Positions 16,718 to 25,182 of a stretch of 64,000 bases of DNA are shown here, piece by piece. Origin of the DNA: Verrucomicrobiales bacterium (GTDB taxonomy: Bacteria > Verrucomicrobiota > Verrucomicrobiia > Verrucomicrobiales > DEV007); NCBI GenBank assembly GCA_029213005.1, contig JARGPI010000002.1, positions 247,108 to 311,107 of the forward strand. Direction: 5' to 3'. The notes beneath the pieces were generated by a model. It did not search any database. It was not told where the DNA came from and saw nothing but the letters and a program-made list of their open reading frames with translations. The position numbers and the translations under genes were made by a program. Every line of letters starts with the position of its first letter. Within the stretch, counting starts at the first letter, position 1.

Positions 16718-17836
16718 TCAGCCTTTGGCGCCTGGATTTTCTGTATCCCGGAATTGTTCCAATTGATGATTCAGGTCGAGGATGACTTGATTTAAGTGCT
16801 CCACATTTTTAGCCAGCCAAACGGCTTCTTCGGTAATGCCTTTGGAGATGTGGGCGGCAGCTTCCAGGCTCACCTGAGGGGCGACCGTGGTAGCGCTGTT
16901 ATTTACAGCCCCGATTTCAACATAGAGGCTTTCCAGAGCTGTCACGGTTTGATCGACGCCGCACTCGGTCCGAACCCTGTGAGTGACGCGTTCACTGTCC
17001 TTCGAATCATAACTTTTGATCTGAGCGATGAGACTGTCCTCGGTCAGGGGGAGGGTCAGAAGCCCCATTCCAAAGTTCATTCGTCGAAAATGGTCGAAAC
17101 GATTTGAAGTCACGATTCCACCAAATCCTTCGGCACCTGTGATAATGACCGAGCATCCTGCGCAAAGCGCTTCGAGAGCACAACGTGCTTTAGCGAAGAC
17201 CAAATCGTATTCCGGAAGGATATCTTCCGGGTGCTTGACGGAATTACCGGCAGCAGGTCCAATCTCATCGAGATGGATGCCCAGTGTTGTGCAGGTTGAT
17301 CTCACCACATCCAGGTATTTGCCGGGATCACCGCCGCTGGTGAATATCAATGCCCTTCGTGGGATTTTCGGCAAGGGGCTCCTCAAATTAAATTTTTCGG
17401 TATCGACTCCGTTGGGAATGACGGTGATCTCGTTGTCTTCGAAGTTGTGTTCCCGGATTAATCGCTGCTTACAAAAATGATCGACTGCCACATAGCGTTC
17501 GATTCGCGAAGTCACTGGAGCGTAGCCTTGCCAAAGCCTGGGTTCATGGAGCATGAACAGGGCTGGCGTTTTCGGGAAGCGATGTAGGATCCTCACCGTC
17601 TCAGAGACATGGTGGCAATGCAGAAGATCCGGCTCCCAGTCAATTTCATCCGGATTATCCCACACCTCGATTCCCTCTTTTCTGAATGCCTCAGCAATAG
17701 GGCCCAGTCGGGGGGAGAAAATGCCGCATCGCGTTCCTCTGGATTGAAGCCGGCGGGTCACGTCCCAGAGAAACATCTCTGTTCCGTGTTGACCGGATAG
17801 TCCGTAATTAGTGAAAATAATTTGTCGTTCCGTCAT
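16718..17836 (-). CDS. Family 4-like glycosyltransferase
   Basis: 372 residues, soluble, GT-B fold. It starts with IIFTNYGLSGQHGTEMFLWD, the typical glycine-rich N-terminal loop of GT4-like enzymes, and has DLLHCHHVSETVRILH and VIPNGVDTEKFN, the latter being the usual junction to the C-terminal nucleotide-sugar domain. The canonical GxxxxEx7E donor motif is degenerate: the matching segment ARCALEALCAGCSVIITGAEGFGG retains one glutamate. Thus donor binding is likely but the sugar cannot be named. The C-terminus (EAVWLAKNVEHLNQVILDLN) may form a coiled coil. The start overlaps the stop of the upstream PIG-L-like gene by 4 bp (ATGA), showing tight coupling. Confidence 0.85.
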   Translation of the reverse strand: MTERQIIFTNYGLSGQHGTEMFLWDVTRRLQSRGTRCGIFSPRLGPIAEAFRKEGIEVWDNPDEIDWEPDLLHCHHVSETVRILHRFPKTPALFMLHEPRLWQGYAPVTSRIERYVAVDHFCKQRLIREHNFEDNEITVIPNGVDTEKFNLRSPLPKIPRRALIFTSGGDPGKYLDVVRSTCTTLGIHLDEIGPAAGNSVKHPEDILPEYDLVFAKARCALEALCAGCSVIITGAEGFGGIVTSNRFDHFRRMNFGMGLLTLPLTEDSLIAQIKSYDSKDSERVTHRVRTECGVDQTVTALESLYVEIGAVNNSATTVAPQVSLEAAAHISKGITEEAVWLAKNVEHLNQVILDLNHQLEQFRDTENPGAKG

Positions 17837-18606
17837 TGCTCAAGGCCGAGGATCTGCCTCATGGATTTGATGAGCGGTAGGAAGTGGTCCTGGTAGGATA
17901 TCAGCTCGGAATATTTGCCCAGGGCTACCTGTTCCGAGCCATATCGTTCATAAAACGGTGGATCCTCCGGGATCGCATCGTAACCGCGCTCGACTTGGGA
18001 ATGATAAAATGCCTCCGTCGCAAAAGCCTCTTTTCCAACCTTGGCCAACGCCGCTTCCAACTCGTGTTGTAGTGGGCGATATCCTCTTGCGGCTGAAAGT
18101 TTATCGTTTAGTGCCGCTTCATCCAATTTGATCGTCATTTCCGGAATCAGTCTTCCTTCCCACGCACTTTCCGGATTGCCGGTCAGGGGGAATGCCAGAT
18201 TCTGACTGGGTGGGCATTGATCCCGGGTTGCCAGATCCGTGGCGGCTCCGATCATGGCACGGCAGAGGTCGTGACTTGGGTTGTATCCCTCACACATATC
18301 GCCGACAACAATTGCGGGAGACGCCTTGATGATCGCCTCCTGTAGTTGTTTTACAGCGATGACAATCCGCTCAGCTTCGTGCTGAAGGAGGATGTTATAA
18401 ATATCCAGATCCGTGAAAATGCCAAACCAGTCACCCTTCTGACAACCTGCGTTTTGCAGCAGTTTTTCGGATTCTGCGAGGCGACTCTGTCCAGAGGCAC
18501 CACTGCCGTCAGTGAGAATAAACGTGCGGGGCTGATTCAGTGTCACCCAATGCCAGATCCGCAACTCATGCCCGGGATGGGCAATTACCAAAAGAGGGGT
18601 CGACAT
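17833..18606 (-). CDS. PIG-L-like protein with altered metal motif
   Basis: 257 residues. The overall layout resembles the PIG-L/LmbE deacetylase family: a beta strand leading to LLVIAHPGHELRIWHW, where the family normally has AHPDDE, then TDGSGASGQSR, and VVGDMCEGYNPSHDLCRAM, where family members have a second His-containing metal motif. The two aspartates of HPDD are replaced by Gly-His here, so zinc binding by the usual residues is doubtful. It may be a divergent deacetylase acting on a sugar handled by the coupled glycosyltransferase, or a non-catalytic relative. The 4-bp overlap with the glycosyltransferase supports a shared pathway such as surface glycan synthesis. Family assignment is tentative. 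Confidence 0.5.
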   Translation of the reverse strand: MSTPLLVIAHPGHELRIWHWVTLNQPRTFILTDGSGASGQSRLAESEKLLQNAGCQKGDWFGIFTDLDIYNILLQHEAERIVIAVKQLQEAIIKASPAIVVGDMCEGYNPSHDLCRAMIGAATDLATRDQCPPSQNLAFPLTGNPESAWEGRLIPEMTIKLDEAALNDKLSAARGYRPLQHELEAALAKVGKEAFATEAFYHSQVERGYDAIPEDPPFYERYGSEQVALGKYSELISYQDHFLPLIKSMRQILGLEQ

Positions 18607-18738
18607 AGGAGCGTCCTGCTGACTCGGAGAGTAATACCTTCTTGAATTTCAATATGAAAAGCTGCGAATACTTTTACTGAGCTGAGTCCGGCGTAGGCTT
18701 GCCACACCACACCGGAACTCCCCGGGTTGTTGATTAAA

Positions 18739-19848
18739 TCAGTCAGCGAGAGGTGGTTCTCCCTTGGTATTTATTGTCGGAGTAGGAACCGGGGGTAACT
18801 CCACTTCCGGTTGGGGTGCTTCGGCAGGTGCTGCGGGCGGAGGTGGCAGCGGGGCTGCTTTGTTTTCGGTGCTGTTAAAAACAATATTCTCCACGGGCGG
18901 CTCGACTGCGGGTGCGGGTGCAGCAGGTGGTTCGATAGCCGGTTCCGGAGCCGCGACTTGAGCTTCGCTCGGCGGGTTCGCTGTTATCGGTTTTTCGATG
19001 ACGGGTGTTTCCACAACCGGTTGTTCCACGATGGGGGGCTCTATTGAAACGGACGGTGCCGCAGCGACAGCCGCTGGTGCGGCAGAGGCGGAAAGTGAGT
19101 GATAGATCGCTTCGGTTTTCTTCGGCTCCGGTTCTGGAGGGTTATCCGCCGGTGCAGTTTGTGAGGTCGCTCCGGTGTCTTCCAGGACGGCTCCATCCTG
19201 CAAATGAATTTTTCGATCCACCCGGTCGAGCAAACGGTCATCGTGGGTCGAGAACACAAAGGCGGCGCCCCGGGTCTCGTTGATTTTCCGCATCAGATTT
19301 ACAATCAGGTTGGCGCTGCGGGTATCGAGGTTTGCCGTCGGTTCGTCTGCGATCACGAGGAGCGGATCGGTGACGAGAGCCCGTGCGATAGCGACTCGCT
19401 GTTGCTGTCCACCGCTTAGTTTTTGGGGGCGGTGGCCCATGCGGTCTGACAACTCGACTTCCTCCAATAACAAGGTCGCTTTTTTCTGCGCTTCTTTTTT
19501 CGAAACACCTTGTATTTGCAGCGGAAGCATCACATTCTCAAGGGCGGAAAGAACAGGAACGAGGTTGAAATTTTGGAAAACAAAACCAATGTAATTGTTT
19601 CGTATTTCGCTTCGTTTGGCATCCGATAATTTTGCCACCGGCTGTTCGCGAATATACACGTCCCCGCTCGTTGGGGAATCCAACAAACCTATGACATTAC
19701 AGAACGTTGACTTACCAGATCCTGAGGGACCCCATACCGCAACAAACTCATGTTCTGCGATGCTGAGATTTACTCTATCGAGGGCCGTCACTTCAACGTC
19801 TCCAAAATGGTAGATTTTTGTTAAGTTATCTGTTTCAACGACCTTCAT
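18739..19848 (-). CDS. LolD/MacB-type ABC ATPase with Pro/Ala-rich tail
   Basis: 369 residues from ATG 19848; a TTG eight codons upstream is an alternative. Residues about 1-220 are a complete ABC ATPase of the LolD/MacB/FtsE class: Walker A GPSGSGKST, Q-loop FVFQNFNLVP, signature LSGGQQQRVAIARAL, Walker B LLVIADEPTANLD and H-loop FSTHDDRLLD. Such ATPases power lipoprotein release or peptide/drug export with an FtsX-like permease, but no permease gene is in the window. From about residue 225 the chain becomes a 140-residue low-complexity tail of Pro, Ala, Glu and Val repeats (PPIVEQPVVETPVIEKP and similar), which is unusual for this family. Its ATG overlaps the ATG of the divergent GT2 gene within CATG. 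Confidence 0.88.
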   Translation of the reverse strand: MKVVETDNLTKIYHFGDVEVTALDRVNLSIAEHEFVAVWGPSGSGKSTFCNVIGLLDSPTSGDVYIREQPVAKLSDAKRSEIRNNYIGFVFQNFNLVPVLSALENVMLPLQIQGVSKKEAQKKATLLLEEVELSDRMGHRPQKLSGGQQQRVAIARALVTDPLLVIADEPTANLDTRSANLIVNLMRKINETRGAAFVFSTHDDRLLDRVDRKIHLQDGAVLEDTGATSQTAPADNPPEPEPKKTEAIYHSLSASAAPAAVAAAPSVSIEPPIVEQPVVETPVIEKPITANPPSEAQVAAPEPAIEPPAAPAPAVEPPVENIVFNSTENKAAPLPPPPAAPAEAPQPEVELPPVPTPTINTKGEPPLAD

Positions 19849-22174
19849 GGAAAAAATCGTATCCTTTATCAAAGAATGGTTTCAGGAGTATCGGCCCGAA
19901 AGCACTCTCCTTAACCAGATCTTGTGGATCTTCTGGGCTGTTTGGGTTCTGTTAATTCTAATCGCTGTTTTTCGAGTAATCAAATTCCGCCTCAGTCTTC
20001 GCAAAGAGAAAAAGATCTGGGGTGACGGATCCGGCCCGCAAAAAACAGCCGTCGTGATTGTACCGATAAAGGGCGTCACGCCAAGACATACTTCTGATTT
20101 TTTTCAGTCTCTGCTAGAGCAGAATTATGCGAAGTACCGGATAATCGTCACGGTGGAAACCAGCGATGATCCGGCGGCTGAATGGTTATCGGATCAATTC
20201 GGGATTTCGCTGAGCACGCCGGTGTGGGCGCCGCAAAACCCAACCAATGGGTTCCAGAATTTGCAACTGGTCGTCGCCGGCAAGTGCAAGGGCAGGGGAC
20301 AGAAAGTGCACAATCAGTTAGCGGCCTTTCAGGAGTTAACGCCCGAAGATGAGCTGATTGCTTTTGTGGATGCTGACATCCTGTGTCCGCCGGATTGGCT
20401 TGCCAAGCTGACGGCGCCGATCAACCGGGGCACTCATGATCCGGCGACCACTTATCGCTGGTTGGTTCCGGCGAACCGCCGTCCGGCCAGTTTGTTTGCT
20501 TCGGTGATCAACGCGTCGGTGACGACGCAGGGCGGAAATGTTCGCGAGAATATGCCGTGGGGCGGCTCAATGGCGATCAGTCGTGCGGCGTTTAATGATC
20601 TTGATGTCCCGGCTTTGTTTGAGGGATCGGTGAACGATGACCTCAGGCTGGGAAAAGCAGCAAAAAAAGCGGGTTACAAGGTGGGATATATCCGAAATCT
20701 GGTAAGACCTTCGGAGATCAATTTTACCTGGGCGAAGTTTTTTGAATTTGCTCGGCGTCAGTATCTTCAAGTCAAAGTGTTCGCCCCGATTCTTTATGCG
20801 AGCAGCAATTTGATATTTGCGATTTATTTCTGGGGATTTGTTTCCGTGGTGGTTTCGATCGCGATGGGTAATCTCTGGGCCTGGGTTCCGTTCATTATTG
20901 CCACTTTGCTCGATCAAGTGCGGGCGTCGACCCGGGAAAGTATTTACCGGAAGCTGTTTGGCGACGATCGCGAAACCTACAAGCGAATCGCCCGGACCAG
21001 TTTTATCGAGCATTTTATGACGCCGGTTTATATGGCGATTCATGGTCTCGTTATCATGAGCACCTGGTTCATGAACAAGATGGAGTGGGGTGGAGTTCAG
21101 TATCAAATTGAAGGCGTCAACAAAACCCGGGTTCTGAAAAGAAAGCCGGTCGAAGCCGTCAGTCACACTGCTGTGGGCGAGTTGGCGCTACCTGCCGGTG
21201 GTGTTTTCAGTGGGCTAGCTGCGATTAATACGGCGGCTTTCGTTGGAGGAGGTCAGCAGGACACTTCGGCTGTGGAGGTAGTTGATTCGACAGTCACGAT
21301 GGGTGAAACCGATTCGGTCGAGATTACAGAGACTGAAGAGAAACCTGCCACACCGATCACGGAGCCGATTGCCCTGCGCAGCAAAGAGCCCGTGCCGGAG
21401 GAAGAGCCTGAGAACGAAGGTAGCCTGCTTGAGGATATTGGCAGAAACTCAGCACTGGCTGTCGGCGCAACCGCCATCGCCGCCGGAACATCGGCTCTCC
21501 TTGCTAATGACGATAGCGACGCAGAGCCGGAAGAAGAGGCAGGCGCAGAACCGGCAGGCGCAGAAGAGCCGTTTTTCACTTTCCAAAAACTGGAGCCATT
21601 GGTGGTTGAAGATACGACGGCAGCGATTCCGGTCGGTGCCACCGAGTTTTTCGTGCCACCGGAAGCGTACTCGGCTGGATTTATCACCAGTGAACCTGCC
21701 GAAGAGGTTGCCGAAGAGGAACCGGTCAGCGAAGACGAATCAGATGCAATTGTCAGTGATGAACTCATGGCTATTCCAGTCGGTGCCACTGAATTTTTTG
21801 TTTCTCCAGAGCTTGTAACCGGGGGAGAGGCCTTTGCCGACGAGTCTGAAATAGGTGAGAACGCTGAGCCGGAGATTGAAGAGGCCTTAGATGAAGAGGT
21901 CCTGGATGAATCTGAGAGTGATGTTGAATCAATTGAGGAGCTCGCGGCTGGATCGGTTCCGGAAGTTCCAGCTACAGCGGTAGCTGCGATTCCTCAGGCG
22001 ATGTCGGCCGTCAGCCGGTTGGGCGCAGGCGGCACTTGGCCATCGTCTTCGCGAATGGCAAAGAGACAGCAGGTCGGATACCGACGGAAACCGGCTGGGC
22101 CTCGTAGAATTTACCTTGCCAGTCGGGAGCGACTTTCGCGGAGAGAGCTGGAAAAATTGAAGCGCGCAAAATAA
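19847..22174 (+). CDS. Membrane GT2 glycosyltransferase with long acidic tail
   Basis: 775 residues. After a short N-terminal segment comes one transmembrane helix (about 23-45), then a GT2 domain like ceramide glucosyltransferase/HpnI: VVIVPIKGVTP, the acceptor loop DELIAFVDADILCPPDW (D-x-D metal motif) and FARRQYLQVK, the processive-type R/Q segment; two or three helices follow at about 315-365 and near 395. From about residue 430 to 740 the chain is an acidic Glu/Ala/Pro-rich region. It includes two copies of IPVGATEFFV about 49 residues apart (near 594 and 643), then a basic end (RRKPAGPRRIYLASRERLSR). The catalytic half probably glycosylates a lipid at the membrane; the tail has no known role. 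Confidence 0.85.
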   Translation: MEKIVSFIKEWFQEYRPESTLLNQILWIFWAVWVLLILIAVFRVIKFRLSLRKEKKIWGDGSGPQKTAVVIVPIKGVTPRHTSDFFQSLLEQNYAKYRIIVTVETSDDPAAEWLSDQFGISLSTPVWAPQNPTNGFQNLQLVVAGKCKGRGQKVHNQLAAFQELTPEDELIAFVDADILCPPDWLAKLTAPINRGTHDPATTYRWLVPANRRPASLFASVINASVTTQGGNVRENMPWGGSMAISRAAFNDLDVPALFEGSVNDDLRLGKAAKKAGYKVGYIRNLVRPSEINFTWAKFFEFARRQYLQVKVFAPILYASSNLIFAIYFWGFVSVVVSIAMGNLWAWVPFIIATLLDQVRASTRESIYRKLFGDDRETYKRIARTSFIEHFMTPVYMAIHGLVIMSTWFMNKMEWGGVQYQIEGVNKTRVLKRKPVEAVSHTAVGELALPAGGVFSGLAAINTAAFVGGGQQDTSAVEVVDSTVTMGETDSVEITETEEKPATPITEPIALRSKEPVPEEEPENEGSLLEDIGRNSALAVGATAIAAGTSALLANDDSDAEPEEEAGAEPAGAEEPFFTFQKLEPLVVEDTTAAIPVGATEFFVPPEAYSAGFITSEPAEEVAEEEPVSEDESDAIVSDELMAIPVGATEFFVSPELVTGGEAFADESEIGENAEPEIEEALDEEVLDESESDVESIEELAAGSVPEVPATAVAAIPQAMSAVSRLGAGGTWPSSSRMAKRQQVGYRRKPAGPRRIYLASRERLSRRELEKLKRAK

Positions 22175-22236
22175 TTTTTTTCTTGCGACGTTTAATGGGT
22201 TCGCTGTTTAAATAGACGGAACGTTTTACGAAAAAG

Positions 22237-22944
22237 ATGGCTGTTATCAAGATTGCATGTCCCAAATGTGGGCAAAAGGTATCGGGAGATGAGACCTTTT
22301 ACGGACGAAATGTGAACTGTCCGATATGTACATCTAAAATTGTTTTCCCTCAGAACCCCTCTCAAACTCCGGATTTGGATTCGTTGGTTTCCGGTTCTGC
22401 TACGAATCCGGTTAATCACTCGACCAGCACCACTCCACCGACTCAGGAGCCGACTTTCGAGACGATTTATCCCACGAATCAGCCGGGGGCAATGCCGCAA
22501 CCGGCAGCCAGCCCGCCGCCGGCAAGTCAGGAATTTCCTCCGGGGCCTTCATTTGACTCTCAGCCGCCGTCAAACCCGGTTCCTCCCGTTGGAGATGCGC
22601 CGATTCCACCGGTTCCGAAAGCGCCTGACTACCCAACTACTGATGAGGAGGATGCAGTTCCGTCGCCTTTGCTCGGGGCGGTCTCTCTCGTGATAGGAAT
22701 ATTAAACACCGTGACCGCCTGTGTCGGTGGTATTTTACTGGCTCCGGTTGCAATTATTCTGGGTCACGCAGCTTTGGCCAAAGCAAAGCACAGTCCAGTG
22801 AAGCCGGCGCCGGGGCAATCGCTCGCGATGATCGGTGTGATTCTGGGTTACGCCGGACTGGTCTGCACGATTTTGATACTGGTCGCGCTGCTCGCGTTTA
22901 AAGAGCCTTTCACTGAATTCCTCAAAAGTGTAGGAGAAGCCTGA
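22237..22944 (+). CDS. Zinc-ribbon, Pro-rich, DUF4190-like membrane protein
   Basis: 235 residues. Residues about 1-35 form a zinc ribbon with two CxxC pairs (CPKCGQ and CPICTS), as in MJ0042-type finger proteins. A proline/serine-rich linker of about 100 residues follows. The last 90 residues hold two hydrophobic helices of the DUF4190 kind (LLGAVSLVIGILNTVTACVG and AMIGVILGYAGLVCTILILV), with an amphipathic HAALAKAKHS segment between. This arrangement is common in Verrucomicrobiota and Planctomycetota membrane proteins of unknown role. It lies 62 bp after the GT2 gene on the same strand, so co-transcription is likely. Confidence 0.75.
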   Translation: MAVIKIACPKCGQKVSGDETFYGRNVNCPICTSKIVFPQNPSQTPDLDSLVSGSATNPVNHSTSTTPPTQEPTFETIYPTNQPGAMPQPAASPPPASQEFPPGPSFDSQPPSNPVPPVGDAPIPPVPKAPDYPTTDEEDAVPSPLLGAVSLVIGILNTVTACVGGILLAPVAIILGHAALAKAKHSPVKPAPGQSLAMIGVILGYAGLVCTILILVALLAFKEPFTEFLKSVGEA

Positions 22945-22976
22945 TCCAGTTGGAAAACCGGGCATTTCCTTTGCTA

Positions 22977-23750
22977 TTAATGGATTCCTCGATCGGAACT
23001 CTTCACGAAATCAATAAGCGCCTGAGTTTCCGCCGTCCGGGATTCAATGGCTTCCAGTTTTTCGAGAGCCTGAGTGGTGGTGTTGTTCTGGCGGTATAGA
23101 ATTTTGAAAGATTCTTTGATCGAAGCGACGGCTTCGTCAGAAAATCCGCGACGTTGCAATCCTATGGCGTTGTGGGCCCGGACTTTTGCCGGATTCCCAT
23201 CGGCCATCATAAAAGGCGGGATGTCTTTTACGATTTTTGAACAGCCGCCAGTGATCACGTGTGCCCCGATTTTGCAGAACTGATGCACCGCTGTCAGGCC
23301 ACCGAGGATCGCGTGATCTCCCATGATGACATGGCCGCCGAGGGTGCCGTTATTCGAAAAAATGACGTGATCCCCAACGATACAGTCATGTCCAATATGG
23401 CTGTAGGCGAGGAAGTTACCGTGGCTCCCGATAATGGTGTAATCATTGGGAGAGGTGGCGCGGTTAACGGTGCAAAATTCGCGGAAAGTGTTGCCTTCGC
23501 CAATTTTGAGATAGGTCGGCTCAGCTTCGTATTTCAGATCCTGAGTTTGCTGACCGATTGAAGTGTAGGCGTAAAACTTGTTTTTCGGGCCGATCTCACT
23601 CGGTCCCTCAACGGTGACGTGATTTTGCAGCCAGCAGCCGTCGCCGATCTTTGCCCCGGCGTAGATAACGCAGTAAGGACCGATTTTAACATCAGCCCCG
23701 AGCTCTGCCTTTGAATCAACGACCGCAGTCGGATGGATTTCAGTCCCCAT
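22977..23750 (-). CDS. lpxA: UDP-N-acetylglucosamine acyltransferase LpxA
   Basis: 257 residues, normal LpxA length. LpxA transfers a hydroxyacyl chain from ACP to the 3-OH of UDP-GlcNAc, the first step of lipid A synthesis in the cytoplasm. The left-handed beta helix shows as hexapeptide repeats from residue 3 to about 185 (HPTAVVDSKAELGADVKIGP, then IGDGCWLQNHVTVEG). The catalytic histidine segment is HDCIVGDHVIFSNNGTLGGH, and the C-terminal helical part contains HNAIGLQRRGFS, the LpxA signature. It follows lpxC-fabZ by 23 bp on the same strand, so the three lipid A and fatty-acid activities form one operon. Confidence 0.95.
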   Translation of the reverse strand: MGTEIHPTAVVDSKAELGADVKIGPYCVIYAGAKIGDGCWLQNHVTVEGPSEIGPKNKFYAYTSIGQQTQDLKYEAEPTYLKIGEGNTFREFCTVNRATSPNDYTIIGSHGNFLAYSHIGHDCIVGDHVIFSNNGTLGGHVIMGDHAILGGLTAVHQFCKIGAHVITGGCSKIVKDIPPFMMADGNPAKVRAHNAIGLQRRGFSDEAVASIKESFKILYRQNNTTTQALEKLEAIESRTAETQALIDFVKSSDRGIH

Positions 23751-23773
23751 TTATGATAGTTATGGATCAGGGC

Positions 23774-25087
23774 TCAGCTGTCGACAACCGCAAACTTCAG
23801 CTCACCTTCGGAGGTGACTTCGCCGTTCACGAGGCAGCGGCACTGGGCAGATGCGATACTGCGACGGATTTTGAGCAGCTTGGATTCGATGAAAAGGGTG
23901 TCCCCGGGCATAACCGGCTTACGGAATTTCACCTTATCAGCACTCATAAAGTAACCCACTTTACCTTGGTGTTCCGGCATCCGGAGCAGAATGATACTTC
24001 CAACCTGAGCCATCGCTTCGATCTGAAGCACGCCGGGCATCACAGGATGACCGGGGAAGTGCCCCTGAAAATACGGCTCATTGATAGTCACCTGCTTAAC
24101 ACCGGTGCAGCCCATGTCTCCGTCGAATCCAACGATCCGGTCGACCATGAGGAATGGATAACGGTGGGGCAAAATTGACTGAACCTCCATGGTGTCGAGC
24201 ACACTCTCACCATAGGGAATCTGGACCGGCGGGATCATCGAGCGGGTGTTCTGCAGCTCTTTATCGATCATACGGGCCATCTCGGTGTTGGGGCCGTGGC
24301 CCGGCTTGACCGCAATGATATGTCCATTGATCCGCTTTCCGCTGAGCATCAGATCTCCGATGATGTCGAGGATCTTGTGGCGGACAAATTCGTCTTCGTA
24401 ACGCATCGCCTCTTTACTCATCACGGAGTCGCCTTTGATCACAACGGCGTTTTCAAGACTACCTCCTTTAATGAGGCCTTTCTCGAGGAGCGGCTCAACG
24501 TCTTCGTAGAAAACGAAGGTTCTCGCGGGAGCGATCTCCTTCTCGTAGATTTCCGGGGTGATTTCCGTGGAGAAATACTGAGTCATCCGCCCGTCCGGTC
24601 CGACCTGGGTGCAGGATACCCGCAGTCCTTTATCGGGAACGATGGTGATAAGCGAACCTTTGCCGTTGTCCATGTGGATCGGCTCACGCACCTCGAAAAC
24701 CGAGCGATACTCGTCCTGTTCCTCGATTCCGGCCTGTTTGATGCACTCGACAAAAGGTTTGGCTGAGCCGTCTCCGATCGGAGGCTCGTTGGCGTCCATT
24801 TCAATCAGAGCATTGTCCACTCCCATCCCTACGAGGGCGGAGATGACGTGCTCGACGGTGTGAACTTTGACTGAGCCTTCGGCCAGAGTGGTCGCGCGTT
24901 CCACGGTTTGCACTTTGGACACGTGCGCATCGATGAAAGGTTGGTCATCGAGATCGACGCGGCGGAAGCGAATCCCGTGTCCGGTCGGCGCAGGTTTCAT
25001 CGTCAAAGTCACCTGAGCTCCGGTGTGGAGCGAGGTGCCGGTCATCGTGGATGGTGAAGCCAGGGTTTTCTGTCTAACAGCAGACAT
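23774..25087 (-). CDS. lpxC-fabZ: Fused LpxC deacetylase - FabZ dehydratase
   Basis: 437 residues from ATG 25087; upstream in-frame starts to 25201 would overlap priA and add a non-conserved stretch. The N-terminal 285 residues are LpxC, the zinc deacetylase committing lipid A synthesis: KVHTVEHVISAL with zinc histidines, DANEPPIGDGSAKPFVE, and HKILDIIGDLMLSG. The last 145 residues are FabZ, the 3-hydroxyacyl-ACP dehydratase: LPHRYPFLMVDRI with the catalytic His, and GHFPGHPVMPGVLQIEAMAQ with the catalytic Glu. Such fusions are known in Bacteroidota and related Gram-negatives and join the two competing uses of hydroxyacyl-ACP. Order priA, lpxC-fabZ, lpxA on one strand. Confidence 0.95.
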   Translation of the reverse strand: MSAVRQKTLASPSTMTGTSLHTGAQVTLTMKPAPTGHGIRFRRVDLDDQPFIDAHVSKVQTVERATTLAEGSVKVHTVEHVISALVGMGVDNALIEMDANEPPIGDGSAKPFVECIKQAGIEEQDEYRSVFEVREPIHMDNGKGSLITIVPDKGLRVSCTQVGPDGRMTQYFSTEITPEIYEKEIAPARTFVFYEDVEPLLEKGLIKGGSLENAVVIKGDSVMSKEAMRYEDEFVRHKILDIIGDLMLSGKRINGHIIAVKPGHGPNTEMARMIDKELQNTRSMIPPVQIPYGESVLDTMEVQSILPHRYPFLMVDRIVGFDGDMGCTGVKQVTINEPYFQGHFPGHPVMPGVLQIEAMAQVGSIILLRMPEHQGKVGYFMSADKVKFRKPVMPGDTLFIESKLLKIRRSIASAQCRCLVNGEVTSEGELKFAVVDS

Positions 25088-25182
25088 AACGTGTAAATGT
25101 AATAAAAGGGCAACCTCTAGCGCATTAGGGTTGAACAGTCCAGTATTTTGAACCGGACGCATAATTTCCCTCTCAAATTGGC

